Assembly: GCF_008728635.1 (NCBI RefSeq)
Contig: NZ_CP044285.1
Location: 2,728,001 to 2,792,000, forward strand
Direction: 5' to 3'
DNA: 64,000 bases
Source: Hymenobacter baengnokdamensis
GTDB taxonomy: Bacteria; Bacteroidota; Bacteroidia; Cytophagales; Hymenobacteraceae
In this document: in pieces, positions 43,763 to 50,547 of the stretch
Numbering within the stretch: the stretch's first letter is position 1
Layout: every line of letters starts with the position of its first letter
Translations under genes and position numbers: made by a program
Notes under the pieces: model-generated
Databases searched by the model: none
What the model saw: only the letters and a program-made list of their open reading frames with translations
What the model was told of the DNA's origin: nothing

Positions 43763-44395
43763 ATGGAAAACCCTGTTATCATTCTCGGCGCTCAGGCCGT
43801 GGGAACGGCCGCTTTGGATGCTTTTTTGTCAAACGATGTAGTAGTTTACTGTCTGCTCGATGATGACCCCAAGCTGCACAACACCGAACTGCTCGACGTG
43901 CCCGTAATGGGCAACACCGACGACGGCGAGCTGCTGAAGCTGCTGGGCAAAAAGTGCGAAGTGTTCGTAGCTACCGAAGACGCGGCCAGCCGCCGCAGCC
44001 TCACCAAGATGCTGCGCGATGAGTATGAGGTGGTGCCCGTAAACAGCATCCATCAGCGGGCCAGCGTGTCGATACACGCCGAGCTGGGGCATGGTAATTA
44101 TGTGGGTCCCAATGCCGTAATCGCGGCCACTGCCAAGATTGGTGAAGGCGTGCTCATTGGCCCCAACGCCGTGGTCGAAGGCAGCGCTGCCGTGGGCGAC
44201 TATGCCCAGCTTGGTAGCGGCGCCCAGATTGGGGTAGGAGCCAGCGTGGGCAGCAATGCGTTTGTGGGCGCGGGAGCCGTGCTGGTGGCCGGCGTAAAAG
44301 TGGGCGACAAGGCCCGCGTAGGCGCCGGCTCGGTGGTAGTGGCCGACGTGCCCGCTGGCCAAACGGTATTCGGCAACCCGGCGGTTAAGGTTTAA
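43763..44395 (+). CDS. PglD/NeuD-like sugar O/N-acetyltransferase
   Basis: A 210-residue protein with the two-part layout of PglD/NeuD acetyltransferases. A small N-terminal nucleotide/sugar-binding Rossmann fold (about 1-85: IILGAQAVGTAALDAF, YCLLDDDPKLHNTELLDVPVMG) is followed by a left-handed beta-helix of hexapeptide repeats (about 95-205). The general-base His would sit in the block that includes HGNYVGPNAVIAATAKIG. Such enzymes acetylate amino sugars or sialic acid. No sugar-synthesis genes are next to it, so its substrate is open. Confidence 0.85.
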   Translation: MENPVIILGAQAVGTAALDAFLSNDVVVYCLLDDDPKLHNTELLDVPVMGNTDDGELLKLLGKKCEVFVATEDAASRRSLTKMLRDEYEVVPVNSIHQRASVSIHAELGHGNYVGPNAVIAATAKIGEGVLIGPNAVVEGSAAVGDYAQLGSGAQIGVGASVGSNAFVGAGAVLVAGVKVGDKARVGAGSVVVADVPAGQTVFGNPAVKV

Positions 44396-44408
44396 ATTAA
44401 AAATTAAA

Positions 44409-44488
44409 AATTATGAATTAAAAATTGCTGTTCGTTACGAGTGGGCAAGGTTACCCAGGCACCAATTCATAATTTTTAATTCATAATT
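44409..44488. repeat. AT-rich 18-bp perfect inverted repeat upstream of trhO
   Basis: AATTATGAATTAAAAATT at 44409-44426 is perfectly complementary to 44471-44488. Extra AATTAAAAATT-like units flank both arms over 44395-44498. The right arm ends 12 bp before the trhO start codon. Confidence 0.8.
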
Positions 44489-44500
44489 TTCAATTAAAAC

Positions 44501-45454
44501 ATGTATCAGGTCCTTCTTTATTATTGCTATACCCCGCTCGCCGACCCCGAGCAGTTTCGCGACGAGCATCATCGGCTGTGCCTGGCGCTGGATTTGCGCG
44601 GGCGCATCATCGTGGCCGCCGAAGGGCTGAATGGCACCGTGTCGGGTACGCGCGAAAGCTGCGCCGCCTACATGGCCGCCGTGAAAGCCGACCCGCGCTT
44701 TGCCGCGCTGGAATTTAAGGTTGATGAGGCGGCCGGGCATACATTTCAAAAGCTGCATGTTCGGGTGAAGCCCGAAATCGTGCACAGCAGCCTGCACCAC
44801 GTGCGGCCCTATGAAAAAACCGGCCAGCATCTGAGCCCCCAGGAGTTTAAGGCGCTGAAAGACCGCGACGACGTGGTAGTGGTAGATGTGCGCTCGGACT
44901 ACGAGTATAACCTCGGCCGCTTCAAAAATGCCGTGACGCTGGATATCGAGAATTTCCGCGACTTCCCTGAGCGCGTCGAGCGCCTGCGCGAGTTTCAGGA
45001 CAAGAAAATCCTGACCTACTGCACCGGCGGCGTGAAGTGTGAGAAAGCCACCGCTTTTCTGCTCGAGCAGGGCTTTGAAAACGTGTACCAGCTGCACGGC
45101 GGCATTATCAAATACGGCATTGAGGCGGGCGGGGAGGACTTTGAGGGCCAGTGTTACGTGTTTGATAACCGCGTGGCGGTGGATGTCAACCGCGTGAACC
45201 CCAGCATTATCGCCCGCTGCCACCACTGCCAGCAGCCCTCGCCCCGCCTCATCAACTGCGCTAATCCGCACTGCAACGCCCACCTGCCGCTTTGCGAAAG
45301 CTGCGGCACGCTGCTCGAAGGCGCCTGCTCCGAAGCCTGCGCCGAGCACCCCGACAAGCGCCCCTACGACGGCACCGGCACGTATCCCAAACTCAGCAAC
45401 CACTACACCCCCGCGCAGGGGCTGGCCTCTTTTAGAATTAAAAATCAGAAATGA
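44501..45454 (+). CDS. trhO: tRNA uridine(34) hydroxylase TrhO (rhodanese family)
   Basis: Hydroxylates U34 of certain tRNAs on the path to 5-methoxy- or 5-carboxymethoxyuridine. The 317-residue protein has the N-terminal acylphosphatase-like domain (VAAEGLNGTVSGT), a rhodanese domain with the active-site loop YCTGGVKCEKA (catalytic Cys), and a Cys-rich C-terminus (CHHCQQ, CANPHCN, CESCGT, CSEAC) typical of the bacterial family. It sits between two AT-rich dyads. Confidence 0.95.
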   Translation: MYQVLLYYCYTPLADPEQFRDEHHRLCLALDLRGRIIVAAEGLNGTVSGTRESCAAYMAAVKADPRFAALEFKVDEAAGHTFQKLHVRVKPEIVHSSLHHVRPYEKTGQHLSPQEFKALKDRDDVVVVDVRSDYEYNLGRFKNAVTLDIENFRDFPERVERLREFQDKKILTYCTGGVKCEKATAFLLEQGFENVYQLHGGIIKYGIEAGGEDFEGQCYVFDNRVAVDVNRVNPSIIARCHHCQQPSPRLINCANPHCNAHLPLCESCGTLLEGACSEACAEHPDKRPYDGTGTYPKLSNHYTPAQGLASFRIKNQK

Positions 45455-45520
45455 AAAATTAAAAATTGCGGCTGTTTCTTTCCCGAATTGCAGTAGCTTT
45501 TTTGCTCATTTTTAATTTTT
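45454..45520. repeat. AT-rich inverted repeat after trhO
   Basis: AAAAATTAAAAAT at 45454-45466 pairs with 45508-45520 (13 bp). More AATTAAAAATT/AATTTTTAATT units continue to the next start codon at 45547. It is the same type as the dyad before trhO. Confidence 0.6.
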
Positions 45521-45546
45521 AATTCTTTAATTTTTTAATTAAAAAC

Positions 45547-46416
45547 ATGATTCCCGAGTCCGAGCTTATTCTGAATCCTGACGGCACGATTTATCACCTC
45601 AATCTGCTGCCCGACCATATTTCCGATACCATTCTGACCGTGGGCGACCCGGCGCGGGTGGCCCAGGTAAGCCGGCATTTCGACTCCATCGAGTTTGAGG
45701 GTACGCACCGCGAGTTTGTAACCCACGTCGGCTACTACCGGGGCAAGCGCCTGACGGTGCTGAGTACCGGTATGGGTACCGATAATATAGATATTGTGAT
45801 GAATGAGCTGGATGCGCTCGTCAATATCGACTTTCTCTCGCGCACGGTGCGGCCCGTGGAGGAGCGCCTGAGCCTGCGCATTATCCGGCTGGGCACCAGC
45901 GGCAGCCTGCAGGCCGAGGTGCCGGTGGGGGCTATGCTGGCTACGCAGCACGCCGTGGGCCTCGATACGCTGATGCAGTTTTATCCGCTGATGGAAACCG
46001 GCCTCGAAACCCAGGTAGCCAAAGACTTGCAGCAAAGCCTGGCGTTGCCTTTCGCGCCCTACGTGGTGCGCGGCTCCGACCTGCTGCGCGAGCAGCTGGC
46101 CGCCGACCTGCTCGTCGGCAACACCGTGACCTGCCCCGGCTTTTATGGCCCGCAGGGCCGGCGCCTGCGCCTCGACCTGCGCCAGCCCGACTACATGGCG
46201 CGCCTGCAGGGCTTCCGCCACCAAAGCCCGGAGGGTGATTTCCGCCTCAGCAACTTCGAGATGGAAACCGCCGGCTACTACGCCCTGGGCCAGCTGCTGG
46301 GCCACGAGGTGCTCAGCCTCAACGCTATCGTAGCTAACCGCGCCACCGGCGAGTTTGCCAAAAATGCCGGCGATATCATGGACCGCATGATTGCCCGCAC
46401 GCTGGCTTTAGTGTAG
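45547..46416 (+). CDS. Nucleoside phosphorylase (uridine/purine phosphorylase family)
   Basis: A 289-residue member of the PNP/UDP phosphorylase family, which cleaves nucleosides with phosphate in salvage. Visible motifs are ILTVGDPARVAQVSRHF (phosphate-binding region), STGMGTDNIDIVMNEL, RLGTSGSLQAEVPVG and the FEMETAGYYALGQLLGHE block, in which METAGYY contacts the ribose. Bacteroidota have such uridine-phosphorylase-like enzymes. Base preference cannot be read from the sequence alone. Confidence 0.9.
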   Translation: MIPESELILNPDGTIYHLNLLPDHISDTILTVGDPARVAQVSRHFDSIEFEGTHREFVTHVGYYRGKRLTVLSTGMGTDNIDIVMNELDALVNIDFLSRTVRPVEERLSLRIIRLGTSGSLQAEVPVGAMLATQHAVGLDTLMQFYPLMETGLETQVAKDLQQSLALPFAPYVVRGSDLLREQLAADLLVGNTVTCPGFYGPQGRRLRLDLRQPDYMARLQGFRHQSPEGDFRLSNFEMETAGYYALGQLLGHEVLSLNAIVANRATGEFAKNAGDIMDRMIARTLALV

Positions 46417-46575
46417 TCTGAACCGCGGATTTATCGGATTCGTCGGATTATTCGGATTTTGTGGACAATTCTTATTTGTTTGCTTTAGCTGAAAAGGCCA
46501 CCCAATTGGGTGGCCTTTCTTACGTCCACAAAATCCGAGTAATCCGACGAATCCGATAAATCCACGGTTCAGACT
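46415..46575. repeat. 52-bp near-perfect inverted repeat enclosing a terminator
   Basis: AGTCTGAACCGCGG.. at 46415-46466 pairs with 46524-46575 over 52 bp with two mismatches. The left arm begins at the last bases of the phosphorylase stop codon and the right arm ends on the first base of the minus-strand stop of the convergent gene. Arms are made of GGATTT/CGGATT units, like those at 11518-11714. A perfect 26-bp terminator palindrome lies in the loop. Confidence 0.9.
46493..46518. terminator. Terminator nested in the larger inverted repeat
   Basis: AAAGGCCACCCAATTGGGTG.. is a perfect 26-bp palindrome with GC arms (GGCCACCC/GGGTGGCC) and A/T edges. It is bidirectional, for the nucleoside phosphorylase gene and the convergent small gene. 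Confidence 0.85.
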
Positions 46576-46880
46576 TAATAAAAATCGAACCCGAGCACGG
46601 CCCGCAGCGGTAGTGTGATGCCGGCTTTCAGGCTAAGATACTCGGTGTGAGCGCCCCACACGGCGGTTTGGACGCGCTTGGTTTGGCCATCGGCGGTTCG
46701 AAAGAAAATATCCAGCTTGCCGTGGTGCGCGTTGCCCAGCACGCAGGCGCGTTCGGCATCGACGCGGCGGCGCTCACGCGCGGCCTTATCAGTCAAGACA
46801 TCTTCAGGTCCAAAGTGCAGCGATGGGAGCGCTTCTTTTTCAACCGTTTCAACGGGCTGGTCGGTAATGGGGGAAAACAT
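46575..46880 (-). CDS. Conserved-looking hypothetical protein, 101 aa
   Basis: A small cytoplasmic protein with no signal or membrane helix. It has acidic N-terminal residues (VETVEKEALPSLHFGPEDVLTD in part), a basic AARERRRVDAERA helix, and a strand series DIFFRTADGQTKRVQTAVWG followed by YLSLKAGITLPLRAVLGFDFY. The C-terminal strands look like a small beta-domain of the type that binds nucleic acid or protein, but nothing decisive is visible. The function is unknown. It shares a nested terminator with the convergent phosphorylase gene. Confidence 0.65.
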   Translation of the reverse strand: MFSPITDQPVETVEKEALPSLHFGPEDVLTDKAARERRRVDAERACVLGNAHHGKLDIFFRTADGQTKRVQTAVWGAHTEYLSLKAGITLPLRAVLGFDFY

Positions 46881-46973
46881 AAGGCAATAATAGCGGGAGG
46901 TGAGTAAAAGAGCGGAGGGCCTAGCTACCCAGGTAGCGGCGCCGTTATTGTACCAAGTTTAAGCCAGTTCGGT

Positions 46974-47990
46974 TTATAATTCGGCCGCTAAAAATTCCAT
47001 CGTGTCGATGCCATCGGCGTAGTCGGCCACGCCCGGAAACTGCGCCTGGCCAAAGGGTACCGAGCCCGGATAGCGCCCGCCCGCCGACACGAGGGCCTGC
47101 GTCTGGGCCGCCACATCAGTAAGCTGGTCGAGCAGGTCGATTTCCTGGGTGTAATAGCTGTAATGCAGCACCGAGATGGGCGACACGAGCGCCGCACTCT
47201 CGGTGAGCAGCAAAAAGCCGTTGTCGAAATGCGGCACGGCGTTTACGAGCATAATGCTCTTGTTGTAGTCGTAGTTGTTCTGGTACTTGTGGTGGTTGAG
47301 CACCCGGTGCCAGGGCTGCCAGGCATCGAGCAGGGGCACGAAGTCGTAGCCCTCGGGCACGTAGAGCTTGCTCACGTTGCGGCAGCCCAGGCCGTAGTAT
47401 TGCACCACATCGGGGCCCAGCGCGGCCAGCTCGTCGGCCGTTTCGTGACCTGTAATGATGGCCAGGCTCGTGCGGTTGCGCCGGATAATGTGCGGCCGGC
47501 TCTTGAAATAAAACTCGAAGTAGCGCGCCGTGTTGTCCGAGCCAGTGGCAATAAAGGCATCGGCCGCGTTGAGCCGCTCCACTACCTGAATGCGCTCGGC
47601 AAAGGCGGGCTCAATCTCAGTCAGCTCCTTGATAATCCACCGCATGAGTACGGTATCGTCCTTACTGAGCTTGGCCAGCAGCGTGTGGCCGCTGAGCAGC
47701 ACGCACAACAGGTCGTGAAAGCCCACCAGCGGAATGTTGCCGGCCATCACCACGCCTACTTTGCGCGGCGTGGCGGGCTCGGCGGGGTAGCGGCCGGCCC
47801 AGCGCGTAAGCGTGGGCTCTTCGAGCAGGTGGGCCACGCCACCGAGAGCGGTGCGCACGTTGGGCAGGTCGAACCAGGCATTCTGATTGCGGGCGCGGTC
47901 GGCCAGGCCCAGTATTTCGTCCTCGGAAAGAGTAGCGAGGCGGCGGCCCAGCGCCGCGAAGGCCGCAAGGCGGGCAGTGTGATTCAGCAT
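46974..47990 (-). CDS. LuxC-like acyl-CoA reductase
   Basis: A 338-residue acyl-CoA/acyl-protein reductase of the LuxC family that reduces fatty acyl groups to aldehydes. Seen are VGVVMAGNIPLVGFHDLLCVLLSG, the nucleotide-binding block given here in two halves, FIATGSDNTARYFEFYF, the Cys region YYGLGCRNVSKLYVPEGYD with the likely catalytic Cys in GLGC, and RNRTSLAIITG. No lux genes are present. Non-luminous Bacteroidota have this gene too, where its role may be membrane-lipid aldehyde or wax metabolism. It diverges from a dicluster ferredoxin, a pairing I recall as common in the phylum. Confidence 0.87.
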   Translation of the reverse strand: MLNHTARLAAFAALGRRLATLSEDEILGLADRARNQNAWFDLPNVRTALGGVAHLLEEPTLTRWAGRYPAEPATPRKVGVVMAGNIPLVGFHDLLCVLLSGHTLLAKLSKDDTVLMRWIIKELTEIEPAFAERIQVVERLNAADAFIATGSDNTARYFEFYFKSRPHIIRRNRTSLAIITGHETADELAALGPDVVQYYGLGCRNVSKLYVPEGYDFVPLLDAWQPWHRVLNHHKYQNNYDYNKSIMLVNAVPHFDNGFLLLTESAALVSPISVLHYSYYTQEIDLLDQLTDVAAQTQALVSAGGRYPGSVPFGQAQFPGVADYADGIDTMEFLAAEL

Positions 47991-48092
47991 TAAATAAAAT
48001 GAGAAGAATGTGAAAATGTGGAAGATGTAGAAAAAGCCGGCGGCCTGGAGGGGGTATTTAGCTCATTTGCCATTTCCCGTATTTTCACATTC

Positions 48093-48124
48093 TTGCTATT
48101 TGCCACATTGAAAATGTACCTTTG
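48093..48124 (+). promoter_or_regulatory. Promoter of the ferredoxin gene
   Basis: TTG at 48093-48095, a 21-bp spacer and TACCTTTG at 48117-48124 match the Bacteroidota consensus. The expected leader is about 85 bases. It is on the opposite strand to the divergent acyl-CoA reductase gene. Confidence 0.6.
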
Positions 48125-48216
48125 AGGGTTCAAACCAGCCTGGCCCGGCGCTTTTACGTACAGCCGGGCAGCTTTGACCAAGCAAAATTACTCACTAGCA
48201 TAAGGAGACGACGGCA

Positions 48217-48567
48217 ATGGCCATCATGATAACCGACGAGTGCATCAACTGCGGTGCCTGCGAACCGGAATGCCCCAACACGGCCATCTACGAGGGCGGC
48301 GCCCAGTGGCGCTGGGCCGATGGCACCACCCTGAAAGAAGTCCAGACCATCGACGGCAAGCTGGCCGGCGGCACCGACCCCCAAAAGCCGGTGTCGAACG
48401 AGTACTACTACATCGTAACCGACAAATGCACCGAGTGCGTAGGCTTCCACGAGGAGCCGCAGTGCGCCGCCGTATGCCCCGTCGACTGCTGCGTCGATGA
48501 CCCCGACCACCGCGAAAGCCGCGAGCGCCTCACTCAGAAGCAGCAGTGGCTGCACAAGGCCGCGTAA
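48217..48567 (+). CDS. 4Fe-4S dicluster ferredoxin
   Basis: A 116-residue electron carrier with two cluster motifs. The first is [16 protein letters not shown] (CX2CX2CX3CP, about 9-20). The second is [20 protein letters not shown] (CX2CX8CX3CP, about 72-91), with the enlarged loop of the Chromatium-type/FdxA group. An insertion of about 35 residues, including [13 protein letters not shown], separates them. A clear Shine-Dalgarno AAGGAG lies 10 bases before the ATG, which is unusual among the genes here. It diverges from the LuxC-like reductase and may serve it as electron donor; that is inference. Confidence 0.93.
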   Translation: MAIMITDECINCGACEPECPNTAIYEGGAQWRWADGTTLKEVQTIDGKLAGGTDPQKPVSNEYYYIVTDKCTECVGFHEEPQCAAVCPVDCCVDDPDHRESRERLTQKQQWLHKAA

Positions 48568-48568
48568 A

Positions 48569-48595
48569 GTAGCGTGGACTCTGCGAGTCCGCGTT
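48569..48595. repeat. Single arm of the GCGGACTCTG repeat after the ferredoxin stop
   Basis: GTAGCGTGGACTCTGCGAGT.. matches the ftsK-terminal repeat arm (40130-40154) with few changes and is itself a small hairpin. It begins within two bases of the ferredoxin TAA. Confidence 0.65.
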
Positions 48596-48613
48596 TGACT
48601 GAACTGTAATAAA

Positions 48614-48707
48614 AAAGAACGTCAGGCTGAGCTTGTCGAAGCATCTCTACCGAACGAGCCTAGCGGCGCGGTAGAGATGTTTCGACAAGCTCAGCCTGAC
48701 GTTCTTT
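48614..48707. repeat. Long palindrome of the AAGAACGTCAGGCTGAGC type
   Basis: Arms 48614-48652 and 48669-48707 pair over 39 bp with one mismatch, with a 16-bp loop. The T-rich right edge could terminate the ferredoxin message, and the left edge the convergent aat message. A shortened relative lies at 57378-57438. Confidence 0.9.
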
Positions 48708-48720
48708 GGTTATTTCCAGC

Positions 48721-49374
48721 TTAGAACAACTGCCGCCCTGCTCCCTGCTCTGCCTTAAGCAGCATCAGGAATTCTTCCCGCGACACTTCCTCCGCGCCCA
48801 GCGCCAGCATGTGCGGCGTCAGTTGCTGAATATCAACGAAGCTGGCCCCGCGCGCCCTTAGGTGCCCGGCCAGCGCCAGCACCGCCAGCTTCGAGGCATT
48901 GGGCCGGTGGTGAAACATACTTTCGCCCGCAAACACGCCCCGCACGGCCACGCCGTAGAGGCCGCCCACCAGCTCGTCGCCCTCCCACACCTCCACGCTG
49001 TGGGCGTGGCCGGCGGCGTGCAGCGCTTCGTAGCCGCGCACCAGCTGCGGTGTTATCCAGGTGCCAGCCTGGCCGGGGCGCGGCTGGGCCTGGCAGGCCC
49101 GCATCACCTGCCCAAATGCTTCGTCGAAGCTGATGCGCCACGGCGACTGCCGCTGCGCCCGCGCCAGGCTGCGGCCCACGTGCAGGCTAGCCAGCCGCAA
49201 AATGCCCCGGCGCGGCGGGCAAAACCAGGCCAGCGGCCAGCCCTCCACCGGCCACGGAAAAATGCCCTGCGCATACGCCGCCACCAGGTTTTCGGCGCTG
49301 GCCTGGCCGCCGAGCAGCAGCAGGCCGTCGAGGTCGTCGCGTGCGGCGGTGGGTGGCGGGAAGGTGAGGGGCAT
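48721..49374 (-). CDS. aat: Leucyl/phenylalanyl-tRNA-protein transferase
   Basis: Adds Leu or Phe to the N-terminus of proteins that start with Lys or Arg, marking them for ClpS/ClpAP. The 217-residue protein has FPWPVEGWPLAWFCPPRRGIL (about 39-59, given as one family block over two strands), the substrate-pocket segment EVWEGDELVGGLYGVAVRGVFAGESMF in successive parts, and the final VDIQQLTPHMLALGAEEVSREEFL. A decayed copy of its 5' end lies 440 bp upstream (49817-49884). Confidence 0.94.
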   Translation of the reverse strand: MPLTFPPPTAARDDLDGLLLLGGQASAENLVAAYAQGIFPWPVEGWPLAWFCPPRRGILRLASLHVGRSLARAQRQSPWRISFDEAFGQVMRACQAQPRPGQAGTWITPQLVRGYEALHAAGHAHSVEVWEGDELVGGLYGVAVRGVFAGESMFHHRPNASKLAVLALAGHLRARGASFVDIQQLTPHMLALGAEEVSREEFLMLLKAEQGAGRQLF

Positions 49375-49425
49375 GGGCGAGCTAGCTGGCTGCCGGTAAA
49401 GTTCGCGCTGCGGGGCTAGCCCGGC

Positions 49426-49433
49426 TACCTTTG
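49426..49433 (+). promoter_or_regulatory. Possible -7 box of the small hydrophobic peptide unit
   Basis: TACCTTTG matches TAnnTTTG and points toward the small gene at 49565, predicting a leader of about 125 bases. No good -33 box is seen. Confidence 0.4.
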
Positions 49434-49440
49434 CCGCACT

Positions 49441-49521
49441 CGCGTGGGGTTATGCCCCGCGACCTACACCGACTTTCGGTTGAAAGACGAAGCCCCGAAC
49501 CGTGGACGCGGCCGGGGCTTC
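49441..49521 (+). promoter_or_regulatory. Structured leader: two GC hairpins before the small peptide gene
   Basis: A first hairpin (49441-49461, CGCGtGGGG with CCCCGCG, TTAT loop) is followed by a 9-bp perfect stem GAAGCCCCG/CGGGGCTTC (49489-49497 with 49513-49521). No T-tract follows, so these are not ordinary terminators. They may control translation or stability of the downstream small gene. Confidence 0.5.
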
Positions 49522-49564
49522 AGAAGTGCGGGGTTATTGGACAACCCTTTACTTCACCGAAATC

Positions 49565-49696
49565 ATGAAGGAAAACGCGAGACCGGAGTTTGATTTTAAA
49601 GTCAGACTCCGGATGCCTGCCGAGCTAGTCAAGTGGCTCGTCGGGCTAGTAGTTGGTGGGACTGCCGCCACGGCGGTAGCTCACTTGCTGCACTAG
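49565..49696 (+). CDS. Small hydrophobic peptide, one membrane helix
   Basis: A 43-residue reading frame beginning MKENARPEFDFKVRLRMPAE, then one hydrophobic helix (WLVGLVVGGTAATAVAHLL). The in-frame extension to 49502 lacks a good start and would put the second leader hairpin inside the coding sequence. The gene has a possible promoter at 49426, a structured 125-base leader, and its own terminator at 49701. Size, hydrophobicity and the long structured leader recall type I toxin peptides, but equally small membrane proteins of other kinds. No antisense RNA gene is proven. Confidence 0.5.
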   Translation: MKENARPEFDFKVRLRMPAELVKWLVGLVVGGTAATAVAHLLH

Positions 49697-49700
49697 GTTG

Positions 49701-49736
49701 CAAAGGCCGTGCCGCGAGGTGCGGCCTTTGTTTTGT
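49701..49736 (+). terminator. Terminator of the small peptide unit
   Basis: CAAAGGCCG (49701-49709) pairs with CGGCCTTTG (49722-49730), followed by TTTTGT. It starts five bases after the small gene's stop. Confidence 0.85.
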
Positions 49737-49816
49737 AAGGCAAATGTACGTGAGTTATTAAATCTTGGGTGAATCTCCTGCTAAAAGTTTGTTGGGCTTC
49801 GTAATTATTTGACGAT

Positions 49817-49884
49817 GGGCTGGCCGCCGAGCAGCAGGCCGTCAAGGTCGTCGCGCGGCGGTGGGTGGGGAAAGCGAGGGACAT
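49817..49884 (-). pseudogene. Decayed copy of the aat 5' end
   Basis: About 68 bp closely match the first 75 bp of aat (49300-49374) in the same orientation, including the start codon and the CTGCTGCTCGGCGGCCAG segment. Small deletions shift the frame, so the copy cannot code for Aat. The homology stops at about 49817. Confidence 0.8.
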
Positions 49885-49946
49885 CAGGAATATTTTGCGT
49901 CTAACTTGCGCGGGTCGCCTATCCTATTAATCAAGGCGAAATAAAT

Positions 49947-50528
49947 ATGAATAATATGTATAAGTATTTAAATGTATTAATTTTTTATTTTGCAAGTGGA
50001 TGCGCTAAAGACAAGAATAGTCAAGCAAATGGGGTTAACCTTTATAATAGCCACGATTTAGGAGCGCTTACCGTTCAGATTCCGAGCACTTGGGAATATC
50101 TAAATTTTGCAGCGCAAGGTTTACAGTCATCCAACAAGGATAAGAAGTATCTATTCCTTAATACACACTCCAAGGATACAGTACTACGTGAAACTGTTAT
50201 AATTGAAATAGCACAGCGTAATGGTACAATCTCCTTCTCAAAACTAGAAAAAGCACTGCTTACAAATATGGGTGCAGGGCAAGACCAAATAAGAATACTT
50301 AGTTCGAAAAACTTTGTAACACAGGAAGGTGAATTGAAAATTGTTGAATTGAACTGTAGAAATAAAGAGTTTAATATGAAGCTAGAGGAGATTTTTGCTT
50401 TTTATAAAAGGGATAAACAGCTTGCTTCTCTATTATGGACAGGGTTAAGCCATTCTGAAAGCATTAATAAGAATAATAGAGAACTGTTTATGCAAATTGT
50501 ACACTCTATCCAATGGAAAAAGCCATAA
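49947..50528 (+). CDS. AT-rich putative lipoprotein, unknown
   Basis: A 193-residue protein. The N-terminal MYKYLNVLIFYFASGCAKD resembles a lipoprotein signal with an ASGC lipobox (Cys near 19). The mature part holds GALTVQIPSTWEYLNF, similar to the first strand-turn of PsbP/DUF1795-like surface proteins, then RETVIIEIAQRNGTISF and a late YKRDKQLASLLWTGLSHSE. Codon use is strongly AT-rich against the roughly 60-65 percent GC of the region. Together with the adjoining insertion sequence, that points to horizontal transfer. The function is unknown. Confidence 0.65.
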   Translation: MNNMYKYLNVLIFYFASGCAKDKNSQANGVNLYNSHDLGALTVQIPSTWEYLNFAAQGLQSSNKDKKYLFLNTHSKDTVLRETVIIEIAQRNGTISFSKLEKALLTNMGAGQDQIRILSSKNFVTQEGELKIVELNCRNKEFNMKLEEIFAFYKRDKQLASLLWTGLSHSESINKNNRELFMQIVHSIQWKKP

Positions 50529-50547
50529 CTGCTACCTTCACTAAGAA

